Shown here: positions 51,831-63,345 of the stretch, one piece after another
How positions within the stretch are numbered: the stretch's first letter is position 1
How the letters are laid out: each line of letters opens with the position of its first letter
From: Plantago ovata
Taxonomy: Eukaryota; Streptophyta; Magnoliopsida; Lamiales; Plantaginaceae
Assembly: GCA_028274465.1 (NCBI GenBank)
Contig: CM051457.1
Coordinates: forward strand, 72,638,496-72,702,495
Reading direction: 5' to 3'
Length of the DNA stretch: 64,000 nucleotides
Position numbers and translations under genes: made by a program
The notes under the pieces: model-generated
Told to the model about the DNA's origin: nothing
Database searches by the model: none
Seen by the model: the letters and a program-made list of their open reading frames with translations, nothing else

Positions 51831-53175
51831 GTTAATGAGGACCTTCCCGATGAACACTTATTGAGAGTAGATGAAGAGCCATGGTATGATGATATTGTGA
51901 ATTATTTGTCTACGGGTATTTGCCCAACTAATTTCTCAGCCTCCGATAGAAGAGCACTTTCAAAACAGTGCAGGTTTTACATATGGGATGATCCGAACCT
52001 TCTTAGAGAAGGGGCTGATGGAATCTTGAGGAGATGCGTTCCACAAGGAGAACGACGAAGTGTACTGAGTCATTGCCATGAGCTTCAGTGCGGTGGACAC
52101 TACAGTGGGGCTAAAACAGCCCGTAAGGTGTTACAAGCAGGATTTTCTGGCCATCCTTCCACCGAGATGCGAGGGAATTTGTGAAGAATTGTGACCCATG
52201 TCAGCGAGGGGGAAATATTGGCAAGAAGGAATAAATGCCCCAGCAAGGGAATCTAGTGGTAGAACCTTTTGATGTATGGGGAATTGATTTCATGGGACCA
52301 TTCCCATCAAGCTCGGGATATGAGTACATCCTAGTAGCGGTGGACTACGTAACTAAGTTGGTGGAGGCAATCCCCACTAGGAAGAATGATGCTTCGGTAG
52401 TGTTGAGATTCTTGAAGGATGTGATTTTCATCCAGTTTGGAGTTCCTAGAACAATTATCAGTGATGGAGGTTCTCACTTCGTCAACCGTTCCTTTGCCTC
52501 ACTCATGAACAAATACAGTGTTACCCATAATGTTGCTACACCATATCATCCACAGACTTCTGGGCAAGTAGAGATTATCAACCGTCAAATTAAAAAGATC
52601 CTTGAGCGTGTGGTGAAGCCTAGTTGTAAGGATTGGGCAGGAAAACTGAATGATGCACTTTGAGCGTATAGAACCAGCTACAAAACAGTAATCGGCACCA
52701 CTCCGTATAGACTTGTGTTTGGGAAAGCATGCCACCTTCCGGTTGAGCTGGAACACAGAGCTTATTGGGCAATAAAGGAGTTAAACGTTGATATGGAAAA
52801 GCTGGGGAAGAAAGGTTGATGCAACTCGATGAGCTTGATGAACTACGCCTCGCTGCCTATGAGAATGCCAAGCTTTACAAGGAGCGCACCAAAAAGTATC
52901 ACGACCGTGGTATTGTGCGGAAAGAGCTGATCCCTGGTCAGAAAGCCTTAGTGTTCAACTACAGACTTCGCTTATTTCCGGGGAAGCTCCGTACTCGATG
53001 GGATGGACCATACAAGATTGTCCAAGTTGCTCCCCATGGAGCTGTAGAACGTTTGGACCCGAAGACTAGCGACACCTTCAAGGTGAATGGGCAACGTGTG
53101 AAACCATACTTTGAGCTTCCCAGTGATAAAGTGGAGGTTGATCATCTCGACCTCACCACTCCCACCTTCACATGA
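51831..53175 (+). pseudogene. Integrase, Athila-like element
   Basis: The zinc domain has [20 protein letters not shown] and the C-X2-C pair near 52195. The core has [20 protein letters not shown] (Asp), [20 protein letters not shown] (Asp) and [20 protein letters not shown] (Glu). The C-terminal part has YHDRGIVRKELIPGQ, FPGKLRTRWDGPYKIVQVAP and FKVNGQRVKPYF, a GPY/F-type module. Integrase joins cDNA to the host chromosome. Broken in a few places. Confidence 0.85.
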
Positions 53176-54104
53176 GAGTATGTAGCATGTAGTTTTTCCT
53201 TTTTTGAATTTTTAGTTGTTTTTCCCCTTGTGTTAGAGTGTGTTTTTGGTGATAAAATAGGTAAAAAGTTGGTATTTTTTTAGTTCAGGGATGATTAACT
53301 CGGAGCCAAGGCTCTGCCGATCCCAGGCGGACCGCCCCTCACACGGGACGGTGCGCCTGGGAGATGCAGAACGCCTGGGCGCCTCTGTCGTTCCCAGGCG
53401 GACCGCCCCTCACACGGGGCGGTGCGCCCGGGAGAGGCAGAACGCCTGGGCACCTCTGCCGCTCCCAGGCGGACCGCCCCTCACACGAATAAGACCCAAG
53501 CAAGCCAAAAAGCATATTAGCAAAGAGTTGCATCTTTTTTTAGCTTTTGTAGTAGTTTGTAATTGAGTTGTAAATTCTTCCTTGTGTTTTCGTGTCGCCT
53601 AGTCCAAGGCTTGTTCTAGACCACCCTCGTCCTGCCATTCAAGAAGTGGTGAAGAGTCTTTGCTTTAAGAGTCGGGCAGAATAGGGGAGTGTTGTCTATT
53701 AGGGAACCCTCCTTCGTTTGATGAGAGCCATTATTGGTTCGACCTCTCTTGAGGAAAAGTCTCACTTGGTGAACAGTAGTAAGCCCTCAGTTATATAGGC
53801 ATGCGGCAACCATTTGTATTTTAATATGCATCATTACATCGTCATTGACTAGGTTCATGTAGAGAATGTTACGAGAGACTCCCTTGTTTAACAAAGTGCA
53901 TATGTGAATGTGTATAGGTTCAATCGAGGCATTCTTCAACCTACTTCCATGTTATGATTTGTATGGTCTTTGTTCATAAGCATTTGGTAGATACAATAGA
54001 TTAGTTCTACTTGTTTGGCATGAGACTCCTCTTTGTGTTGCATGTAGTTTGCATAGAGTCTAGCTAGTTGCTTGAGGACAAGCAAATGTTCGATTTGGGG
54101 ACTT
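53176..54104 (+). other. 3' noncoding region with 71-bp GC repeats and PPT
   Basis: There is no envelope-like ORF. GC-rich tandem units of exactly 71 bp begin at 53322, 53393 and 53464 (the third partial), each with CCCAGGCGGACCGCCCC. Further on, CTTGAGGACAAGCAAATGTT precedes the polypurine tract GATTTGGGGACTT (about 54092-54104), the standard Athila pre-LTR context. Confidence 0.75.
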
Positions 54105-55249
54105 TGATGACGGTGTTTTTTACACTATCATTCGGTTCTTTTTCACCAATTTAGCTATCCTCTAGTATGCATTTTAGTGCATTTTGTAAGAATAGTGTCA
54201 CGTTTCCATTTTCTTTGTTATTTTCAGGATTTAGGTGAAAATCTCACTTTTGGATATGATTCATGGCGAAACATTGAAGTTTTGGTGCAACGAGATAACC
54301 TGTGGTGTGTCAAGGAGTACCGGGACATGTTTTCAGGCCAAAAGACCAAGTTTCGGAGCTTAAAGTCGTGCCAAAGACCAAAAGTCGAGGACTTGGAGGA
54401 ATAAATTCGGCCCGTGCCAGGCGCACCACCTGGCACATATATATATTTGTAAAAGTTGCGAATTTTCATATCTTAGATCATAATTTTGCAGACATAAACC
54501 CTAGAGCTTGTTCTGGATTTTCTTTCACTTAGAACTACTTTATCTTAGCAATTTGGAGCACCAAGGTAGAGATTTGGACATCTTTTGATCTCACCTTGCT
54601 AGAAACTTGTGAGTTTAGCAATTCACCGGAGATTGACAAACCCTCGGTGGTAACTTTGTATCTCACCTTTTCCATCATCTATCTTTCAATTCAATTATGT
54701 TTTCATCTATGATTTCTATTGTTGATTTTGAATTCGATATGAGTAGCTAAATTTCTAGTTGATGATAGTATGTAAATTCATAGCTAGGGTTCATATTATG
54801 CATGATTGAGTTTCTGAGTCTTTTACTTGTATAATTGTTTTATTCGATTCTTTGATCCGACTAAGCCAAATATCTTCGTATAAAAGTGTTAGAAACACTA
54901 GGAAAATTCAAGATCATCGATTCAATATTTATAACTATCAAGTACTGCTTGAAATAAGCCTGACAACCTTAGCCAAGTATTAGTATAGATAGAAAGCTTT
55001 CAAAATACATGTCTAAAATCTGTCTTTTGGTGTTTGTTAATTCGAATTACTTTTAAAGCAGTACGTGTTGCACTTTCATGCATAATTAGAACCCGATGCT
55101 TAGAATGAGCATCACTATCACCAGCTCTCGTTATATATTGTAGAGTTAAGCTAAGTTGAATTTGTTTTCTGAATTTATAATAGTTATTGTAGTTAAAGCT
55201 AGTTAAGTTGCTAGAGATCGACACTCGAGGTCATCTTACCTCTGCACTA
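54105..55249 (+). repeat. 3' LTR (incomplete), Athila-like element
   Basis: It starts TGATGACGGTG right after the polypurine tract and is collinear with the 5' LTR until about TGCACTA at 55249, where Sirevirus-like pol begins. It lacks most of the GC module. The missing end explains why no target duplication can be paired with GTTCT (46368-46372). Confidence 0.85.
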
Positions 55250-57021
55250 GAGAAGATGGTCTAAAGGTCCAACAATAAGGTTTGCTGGTGGAGGCTTTGG
55301 TTCTACTAAAGGCTATGGTGACGTGAAGTTAGGATGCATTACCATTTCGGGAGTTCTTTATGTCATAAATCTTAAGTTTAACCTTTTCAGCATGAGTCAA
55401 TTCACTGATAAAGGTTACTACATGAAAATCAAAAGTGATGAATGTAAACTTATTGACTTTGAGACAAAGAAGGTTATTATGGTTGCTAGAAGATCAGGAG
55501 GTCTCTATACTGTAGATTGGTCTTCAGCAATCGTTGAAAAATGCCTTGTCTCAGATCATGATTGCCTTGCTGAAAAAGCATGGTTATGGCATAAATGAAC
55601 AAGTTACCTAAACTACAAGATGTTGAATAAGCTGTCTAAAAAGGCACTTGTAGTTGGATTACCTAAGGTTACTTTTAAAAAGGATGGTGTTTGCAATGCA
55701 TGTCAGCAAGGAAAGCAAACCAAATCTTCTTTCAAGAACAAGGCAGTACCGTCAACTACAAAACCTTTACAAATCTTGCACATGGACTTGTTTGAATCTT
55801 CTTTAACAAGCTATGCTGGCAAGAAGTATGGTATGGTGGTGGTAGATGACTATTCAAGATTCACTTGGGTAGTATTTATCCAACACAAGTCTGAAACAAG
55901 GACTGAAATACCTAACTTGCTGAACAAGCTTGAAGTCATGAAAAATGACAAGGTAAAAGTCATAAGAACAGACCATGGTACTGGGTTTCTGAACCAGTAC
56001 ATAACTGAATATTGCACTTCAAAAGGCATACAACATCAATTATCCTTAGTAAGGATACCTCAACAAAATGGTGTTGCTGAAAACAAGAATCGTACCCTTA
56101 AGGAAGCAGCTAGAACAATGCTTGCTGACACTGAAATAAGTGAAGCTTATTGGGTTGAAGCGATTAATACCACCTGCTATACTCAAAATATATGCTTGAT
56201 AACAAAGGAATACAACAAAACTCCCTATGAGTTATTTGTTGGAAGACCTCCTAACATCACCCATCTAAGAGTATTTGGTTGCAAATGCTTTGTTCTTAAC
56301 AATGGTAGAGAATACTTAAGAACATTTCAACCAAAGGCAGACGAAGCGATATTTCTTGGCTACTCCTTGCATAGTAAAGCTTATAGAGTTTAGAACAAAA
56401 AGGCACAAAAGATCGAAGAATCAGTGCATGTTGTATTCTATGAAAAATCACAAGGAGTCCCTGTTGAAGAAGAAATATCAGAATGTATGAAGAAATTACT
56501 CATACACGATCAAAGAACTGAATCTGATGCTAGAAATCCCAAATCAATTGAACTAAATGATGATTCTGACAATGACACTCCTCCCCCAAGTCATGCCAAG
56601 ATAAATATAGTTCATGATAAAGAATTTCGGGCTAAAGACGCGGTTGCTCCAGATGTTGCTGAAACTATGCAACTTCATGTGTCTGCTGATGAGTTACCTC
56701 AAACCAGCAATGTTGAACAAGCAGTTGCTGATGAACCAATTTCAGCAGAGACAAAACAGGATACCAGTAGTACTGAACAAGTACATGCTGAAGAGTCACA
56801 TGCTGAAATGCAAACTTATCCAGATCCAAAGAGCAGAAAACCTGTTAATAAGTGGATTAGAGATCATCCCTCTACGGATATGATTGGTGATATTGACAAA
56901 CGCCAAGTGACTAGATCCAATGTATCTACTAATCAAGAACTTGCTGAAGAAGCAAATGTCATTGAAGTAGAATCTTTGTTCTCTTGCTTTGTTTCAGAAA
57001 TTGAACCTAAGACCATAGAAG
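55250..57021 (+). mobile_element. Sirevirus-like pol fragment, plus strand
   Basis: This is a protease-end, GAG-pre-integrase, integrase and linker piece of the same family as 3916-12794, in the opposite orientation (inverted match to about 6950-8745). Motifs: GVLYVINLKFNLFSMSQF, CNACQQGKQTKSSFKNK, VVDDYSRFTWVVFIQHKSE, VIRTDHGTGFLNQYITEY, IPQQNGVAENKNRTLKEAAR and [18 protein letters not shown]. It ends at the RT entry (EIEPKTIE), where the Copia LTR was inserted. A few breaks. Confidence 0.85.
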
Positions 57022-59093
57022 TGTAAGAAAATATGGTCAGAGTTACCCCTAGGGTACGCAGCGGAATTTCAAAAATTTTCTTAACATGCAGGTTAATTGA
57101 TCATGCATATAACGTATATAGTAAACACATTAATCAGAAGACGTACAATACTCCAAAAGCAAGAATAGGTATTGAATCGATGCCAATCGATGAAGTCTTC
57201 GTAATAGTCTGGTGAATCTTCTCCTTCGTCGAAGTCGAAGATATATGCAATAGTTTGATTATCTGCAAGACAATAAAAGTTAGTTTTCAGCTCTTTGAAC
57301 CTCAACCTTGGAATCCACGGATGAAAAACTTATCGGAAAGAATGCTAGGATATTCTTTATGTGGCCAAGAAGATGGGGCGGCGATTTTCCTCCGGTGGAG
57401 AGTGGCGCGCGCGGCTAGGGTATAGAGGTAGGGGAGAGCTTTTTATTTTCTCTAAAAAAGGTAGAATAATTCTCTAAGAATTCGACATTGAAAAAGCTCT
57501 CTAATGACCTACTTATATAGTAGTCAATAGAATAAGAACTCTAATTCTTATTGCACAAGGAAATAAATTTAAGTCTAGATTCATTCCCAATTAAGTTAGA
57601 ACTCAATTAGGAAAATCTAACTTAACCCTTGACTTCTAATATGGGAAGGAGGGAGTTTACTACTACTACACGCGGCTAGCCAAGGGGGGTATGTGGGTCC
57701 CAATTTTGGGACCCACTTATAATTCGAAGGCAATTCAAACTCTAAGTAGGTTTTGCCCATGTGCATATATTAATTCTAAATTAATATATCCTTTCAAATC
57801 AAACCTCTATTATATTTCTGAAATATAATCTTTAATTGTATTTACATAAAATACAATTAATCAATCAATTCAATTAATAATTCCAAATTATTAATTGAGC
57901 CACAAATAATTATAATTAATTTCAAATCAATTATAATTCATCAATCACAATTAATTCTAAATTAATTGCGATTCCATCTTCAAGGATATTCGGATAAGCT
58001 GAATCACCACATAGTGTGACCCATAGGGCCTCATTGTATTAAGCAAGTGCTACACCAGGCAACATGGAATTCCTAGATGGTTCCATTTGCAATATTAATA
58101 CATGAGGACGTTTGAGAGGTTTCTCAAAGCAAACCCTTTCGTTGTCAAGTCTGTTGCGCTCAACGTGGCGATGGTAACGTCCCTTCATCTGACTAACTCG
58201 AATGCATCTAGGATCGATGATGTGTCTATCCCAATAATACATCCACGGGCGTCTTCAGTGAGTTGTTGGTGAATCCAATATCTATTATGACTATCATAAT
58301 AATATTGATACGCTGGCCAGCGGTTCAACCAATCACAACTATGAACGACTATGAGCAGTGCTCTCCTATGCTACACGTGAGAGATTCACGTGAGAGATGA
58401 ATCCTTCACAGAATCACTTATCACCCTCATTTGTATGTAGCCATAATCCTGGATCGTGTCTTGGGTCAACTGCTTATTTAGAGCTGACATCGACGGGTCC
58501 ACCAAGGATATGGGGCAACAAATGTGATGATAAAGTCCTGTAAGTCCAAAGGACGACTAGCATCACTTCGACAACTTTCCGGTTCCCATAGACACTTCGG
58601 TGTAGAGTATACATCGATGGGAGTTTCCGGTGGATACTTCCAGTGTTCGGTAATCACCCTTCGAACAACTATGCGGAGTTATGGGAACGTTTCTAGATTT
58701 TCTAACAATCCGTTCCGTGGCCGTGGGGTCGGCTCACACTTTCTCTAACAAGTATAACCTACACTCATACTAGTCTCACCTGGTTCATTCAGACCCCTAC
58801 ATCCGAGATTAACCTCGACTAGGGAGAGTTTGGGATAGATGATAACTCACATAGCTCCCACTATCTGTGTGATCGGTCATCTATCCGAGGGGACATGTTT
58901 GATATCAATACAGACAGGAATAGAGATATGACATATTGTATGCCTGGTGTAATATAAATATTAAAGCGATACTCAATAGTCAAACAAACAAACATATATT
59001 ATATTACGTTGACCTGTGTAATAGTACATATATGCCCTTAACAAGGGCTGTATGCCCTTAGTAAAGACTATCTCTAGGACATATACACTATCA
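57022..59093 (-). repeat. 3' LTR of Copia element
   Basis: In the sense direction TGATAGTGTATATGTCC...TTTTCTTACA, 2072 bp, with TATATAA at 57513-57519 (minus). The whole LTR is present, so it can serve as the reference for the two plus-strand fragments and the solo LTR. Confidence 0.9.
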
Positions 59094-59104
59094 ATCTCCC
59101 ACTT
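59094..59104 (-). promoter_or_regulatory. Polypurine tract, Copia element
   Basis: In the sense direction AAGTGGGAGAT immediately precedes the LTR start TGATAGTG. It lies in CTAGTCCAAGTGGGAGAT, a context common to this Copia type. Confidence 0.85.
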
Positions 59105-60650
59105 GGACTAGAGCTAGTCACCTTTATGCTTAATGCCTAGATTAACATAATGTCTTAAGTGGGCATCCACTGATAAGACCTTGGTGAAAGGATCTGCCAC
59201 GTTGTCCGTGGTTGAGACACGTTCTATACTAACTTCTCCTCTATCAATAATCTCACGTATAACGTGATACTTTCTAAGTACATGTTTGTTCTTGTTTGCA
59301 GATCAAGGCTCCTTGGCTTGAGCGACGGCGCCCGTGTTGTCACAATAAATCGTTATTGGACTTGGAGCAGGAACAACCCTCAATTCCTTCAAGAACTCTG
59401 AAATCCAGACAACTTCTTTCGATGCTTCTGATGCAGCAATGTACTCGGCTTCTGTGGATGAGTCAGCAATCGTGGCTTGCTTAGAACTCTTCCAACAGAC
59501 ATCTCCTCCGTTCAATTTGAATACGTATCCTGTCTGTGACTTAAAGTCATCAGGATCTGATTCAATTCCAGCGTCGACATAACCAGACATCTTTAATTCT
59601 GGTTCTCCACCAAACACCAAGAACATTTCCTTAGCTCGTCGAAGGTACTTAAGAATGTTCTTTACAGCAATCCAGTGAGGTACTCCTGGATTCTGTTGGT
59701 GTCGACAAGTGACACTAAGCGCATATGCCACATCTGGCCTTGTGCAATTCATTGCATACATAATAGACCCTACTGCCGAAGCATAGGGCACACGACTCAT
59801 TGCCTTTCTTTCTTCATCAGTTTTTGGACTATCCTTAACTGATAGCACGATCCCGTGCCTAGCTGGGAGAAAGCATCTCTTTGAGTCGTCCATCTTATAA
59901 CGCTTCAGTATTCTGTCGATGTAGGTGGACTGTGTCAATCCTAACATCCTCTTGGACCTATCTCTATAGATCTTTATCGCTAGGATGTAGTTCGCTTCAC
60001 CCAAGTCCTTCATTGAGAAGGTACTTGATAACCAAACTTTAGTCTCTTCTAGCATAGAGACATTGTTTCCCATGACCAAAATGTCATCAACATAAATGAT
60101 CATGAAAACGACTCCCTTGTCGCTGTGCCTAGTGTAGACACAGGGATCTTCTACGCTTCTGACGAAGTCAAACGATTTGACAGCTTCGTCAAAGCGGATA
60201 TTCCAGCTCCTAGACGCTTGCTTTAGCCCATAGATGGATCTCTGTAATTTGCATACAGCAGTTGGCCTGGTTTTACTAATAAAACCTTTCGGCTGTACCA
60301 TATAGACCTCTTCCTCAAGGTTTCCATTGAGGAAGGCAGTCTTTACATCCATCTGCCAGATCTCATAATCATTGTAGGCAGCTATCGCAAGTAGAATTCG
60401 ATGCCATACTTCAACTTTGCTATCGGTGAAAAGGTTTCATCGTAATCGATGCCATACCTTTGTGTGTAGCACTTCGCCACAAGTCTAGCCTTGTGCGTTT
60501 GTACCTTGCCATCAGCATCTGTCTTTCGTTTAAAGACCCATTTGCACCCAATAGGTCTAACCCCTTGGGGCAAGTCTACCAAGCTCCAAACTTGTTCAGG
60601 TACATGGAGTCTATTTCCAATTCCATGGCCTCTTGCCATCTGTTTGAGTC
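59105..60650 (-). pseudogene. RT and RNase H, Copia element
   Basis: In sense order: [108 protein letters not shown] (YVDD), YASAVGSIMYAMNCTRPDVA; then RNase H with MSGYVDAGIESDPDDFKSQT, WKSSKQATIADSSTEAEYIA (Glu) and ITIYCDNTGAVAQAKEP (Asp), and the ADPFTK-type end. The stretch 60352-59303 is open for 349 residues. LPARHGIVLS and NPGVPHWIAVKNILKYLRR fit a Tork/TAR-type Copia. Confidence 0.85.
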
Positions 60651-61390
60651 AATATCATTTATTGCCTCTTTGTAGGTCTCGGGGTCTTCCCGATCTGATA
60701 AGCCAACATCAAGTTCACTGATGTCTTCTATCATAAGGCTTTGCTTCTGAGGTCCTTTTGGGATCCTGTTCAACCTACGGAGCTCGACTGGTGCTTCTGT
60801 CGGCGTTTCTGGTGCTTTTCTTTTCTGGCTTAGTGTAACACGAACATTATCAGTGGGCACTGATGCTGCCGGTCGCGTGCTACGACCCTATTCCCTAGCG
60901 GGAGGCTGCTCTTGTGCAACTTGTTGCATAGGTTGATTGACAACGGGTTCTATTGGTGTGGTTTCAACTGTTGATCTAATCACAGGACTCTCACTGACTA
61001 TGACATGCCTAGCAAGTGTCATATCATTACCCTTGTCTGCTTCGAAAGTTCCCACTGAACTTGAGTCTAAATCAGAAGATTTAGAGAACTCATGTCCGCG
61101 CGTGTCAAAGTCTTGAATTTCTTCAAGTTCTATCATATCATCTAACCTCTCTTCTTCGAGGTATTCTGCTTCTAAAAACTTGACGTTTCTAGATACTATC
61201 ACCTTGTGATCTTCAACATAATAGAATTCATAGTCTCTCGTCTGACGAGGATAGCCTATGAAATAAACTTTGGCACCCTTGGCATCTAACTTATCAGTGA
61301 GCAACAATTTGACTATCGTAGGACAGCCCCAAGGTCTAAGATAACCCAGTGAGGGCTTCTTTCCTTTCCATAACTCATAAGGAGTTTTCT
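60651..61390 (-). pseudogene. Integrase C-terminal part and linker, Copia element
   Basis: PYELWKGKKPSLGYLRPWGC, VYFIGYPRQTRDYEFYYVED and VIVSRNVKFLEAEYLEEERL are the end of the integrase region. A hydrophilic Gln/Pro/Thr-rich tether (VVNQPMQQVAQEQPPARE) and IEDISELDVGLSDREDPETY lead to RT. Matches 31150-31937 in the plus copy. Confidence 0.8.
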
Positions 61391-62090
61391 CCACTAATTT
61401 AGATGGTACACGGTTCAGAATGTAGATTGCAGTTTGTAGCGCATATCCCCATAGATATTTTGGAATAGTCGAGAATCCAATCATTGATCTCACCATGTCT
61501 AGCAGGGTTCGATTCCTTCTCTCAGACACACCATTTAATTGTGGTGTTGCAGGAGGGGTCCATTGCGATTGAATTCCATTCTCCTTCAACTAGTCGATAA
61601 ATTCTTCACTAAGGTATTCACCTCCTCGATCTGATCGAAGAGTGACTATCCTTAGGTTCAATTCATTCTCGACCTCATTCCTAAACTCCTTGAATTTCCC
61701 AAAGGTCTCAGATTTATTCTTCATAAGATAAATATATCCATACCTTGAGAAAGCGTCAGTAAAGGTAACGAAGTAAGAATAACCTCCACGTGCTTGGACT
61801 TTAAAAGGTCCACATACATCGGTATGTATGAGCTCTAAGCAGCGAGTGGCACGAACACCTTGTCCAACAAAGGGTTTGTTCGTCATCTTACCCTTAACAC
61901 ATGATTCGCATGTACCATATGATTCGAAATCAAATGGTTCTAAGTATTCCAACTTCCTTAGTCTTTGAATCCGTGTTTTATTGATATGGCCTAGCCGACA
62001 ATGCCATAGATAAGATGGATTATTCTTCCTACTTGAAGACGGTTGTTTGTTATGTATTTGAAATAAAGGTAGACTACTTTGCAAAATACA
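61391..62090 (-). pseudogene. GAG-pre-integrase and integrase core, Copia element
   Basis: YLWHCRLGHINKTRIQRLRK with C-ES-C (zinc region), LIHTDVCGPFKVQARGGYSY and TDAFSRYGYIYLMKNKSETF (Asp), VTLRSDRGGEYLSEEFID (Asp), TPQLNGVSERRNRTLLDMVR (Glu). The same site that holds Cassandra in the plus copy (KYL before WGYALQ) is uninterrupted here, so it shows the empty target. Confidence 0.85.
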
Positions 62091-62520
62091 TAAACCATTC
62101 ACTAAGCGAGCTTTTCCATAATACTGGTCATTTAGCGAAAAATAACAAGTATTATTAGCAAAACGAAAGGAAAAACCCAAATTGTCCAACAATGGAATGG
62201 AAATAATATTTCTGACAATGGATGGAACAAAATAAACGTTATCAAGTTCTAAACATTGTCCTGATGGTAAATCTATCTTGCAGCGTCCAACGCGTTTGGC
62301 TTCAACTGGATTGCCATTCCCAACATGTAAGTCGATTTCACCTTGCTTGACTAGCCTGTGTTCAATTAGCCCCTGCACATTATTACAAATGTGTGAGCCA
62401 CAAGCTGTATCTAATACCCAACCATTGGAGTCAAAAGTAGTCATGTTCATTTCAATAACAAACATACCTGAGCTAGAAGCCGGCGGCTTGTTAGCTTGAT
62501 CTGCCCTTAGCTTAGGGAAA
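62091..62520 (-). pseudogene. Protease, Copia element
   Basis: NGWVLDTACGSHICNNVQGL (active-site region with D-T-A), DLHVGNGNPVEAKRVGRCKI, GQCLELDNVYFVPSIVRNII and LLDNLGFSFRFANNTCYFSL. The D-T-A variant in place of DSG is shared with the plus copy, so it is a family trait and not a private change. Confidence 0.8.
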
Positions 62521-63345
62521 TCTTTCTTCCAATGCCCTTTCTGCTTATAGAAAAGACATTCATATGTGCGTACCGTTCCGCTCCTTTTGACCTTCATTTT
62601 CTGGTTCAGACGATTAGGCCTATCACTCGAAGTGTTAGCCTTGGCTCCCGACTTTCCCTTACCCTTAGCACCTTTGTTTCTCGGGTTTGGGTTAGACGGT
62701 TGCCCAACATACATGATCGATTTCTACTTCTTAGGAAGAGTTTGATCATATGTCTTCAGCAGATTATGGAGCTCGGGCAGTGTAACGTCTTTCGCATTCA
62801 TGGTGTAGTTAATGATGAACTGCGAATACGAACTCGTCAATGATTGAAGGACAAAGATCACCATGATCTTATTCTCCAGCTTGACACCGGCATCGGCAAG
62901 CTTCTCAAAGAGACCAATCATCTTGAGAACATATTCAGACATGTTCCCTCCTTCATTGAGCTTGCATCTTTGTATCTATTTGATCAAATCAAATTCAACA
63001 CTTCTGGCTGTCGTCTTAAAGAGCGACTCAAGATGCTTCAGCATCTCATACGGCAACATGCTTTCATGTTGTCTCTGCAGCTCATTGCTCATTGCCGCAA
63101 GCATAATACACTGCACGGATTTAGCATCCTCTTGATGCTTATCAGCCTTTGCCTTGATTCCAAGCAGCAACTTGATCGGCAGTCTGATTCTCGGGACACA
63201 CGGGAATAGTCGCGTCCAAGACGTACTCAATCTTTTCGTACCTCAGCACCAAACGAATATTCCTGATCCAATCTAGGAAGTTTGGTCCGGTGAAAACTTG
63301 CTTCTCTAAGATAGCACGGAGTGAGATACTCGCCATTTCGGTTTT
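62521..63345 (-). pseudogene. Gag, Copia element
   Basis: The likely start is MASISLRAILEKQVFTGPNF near 63338, followed by DWIRNIRLVLRYEKIEYVLD, MLAAMSNELQRQHESMLPYE, KTTARSVEFDLIK, MSEYVLKMIGLFEKLADAGV and VIFVLQSLTSSYSQFIINYT, then a basic Gly/Lys linker and the zinc-knuckle region (KQKGHWKKD, about 62520-62570). The LTGPNFLDW-type opening is common in Tork/TAR-like gags. Broken in a few places. Confidence 0.8.

Larger units (their letters stand above)
46373..55249 (+). mobile_element. Athila-like Ty3-gypsy element
   Basis: 5' LTR 46373-47661, primer site 47665-47682, gag, protease, RT, RNase H, integrase with a GPY/F-type end, 3' noncoding part, polypurine tract and an incomplete 3' LTR (54105-55249). 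Terminal sequence TGATGA...TCATCA, the Asp-tRNA-type primer site and WWMCIDYRRLN in RT point to Athila. No envelope-like ORF follows integrase. Inserted in a Sirevirus-like LTR. Decayed, with roughly half a dozen breaks; moderate age. Confidence 0.85.

Noticed and set aside
52235-53175. Envelope-like ORF after Athila pol
   Set aside because: All open stretches here are integrase (DDE core and GPY/F end); the 3' region after 53175 is noncoding.
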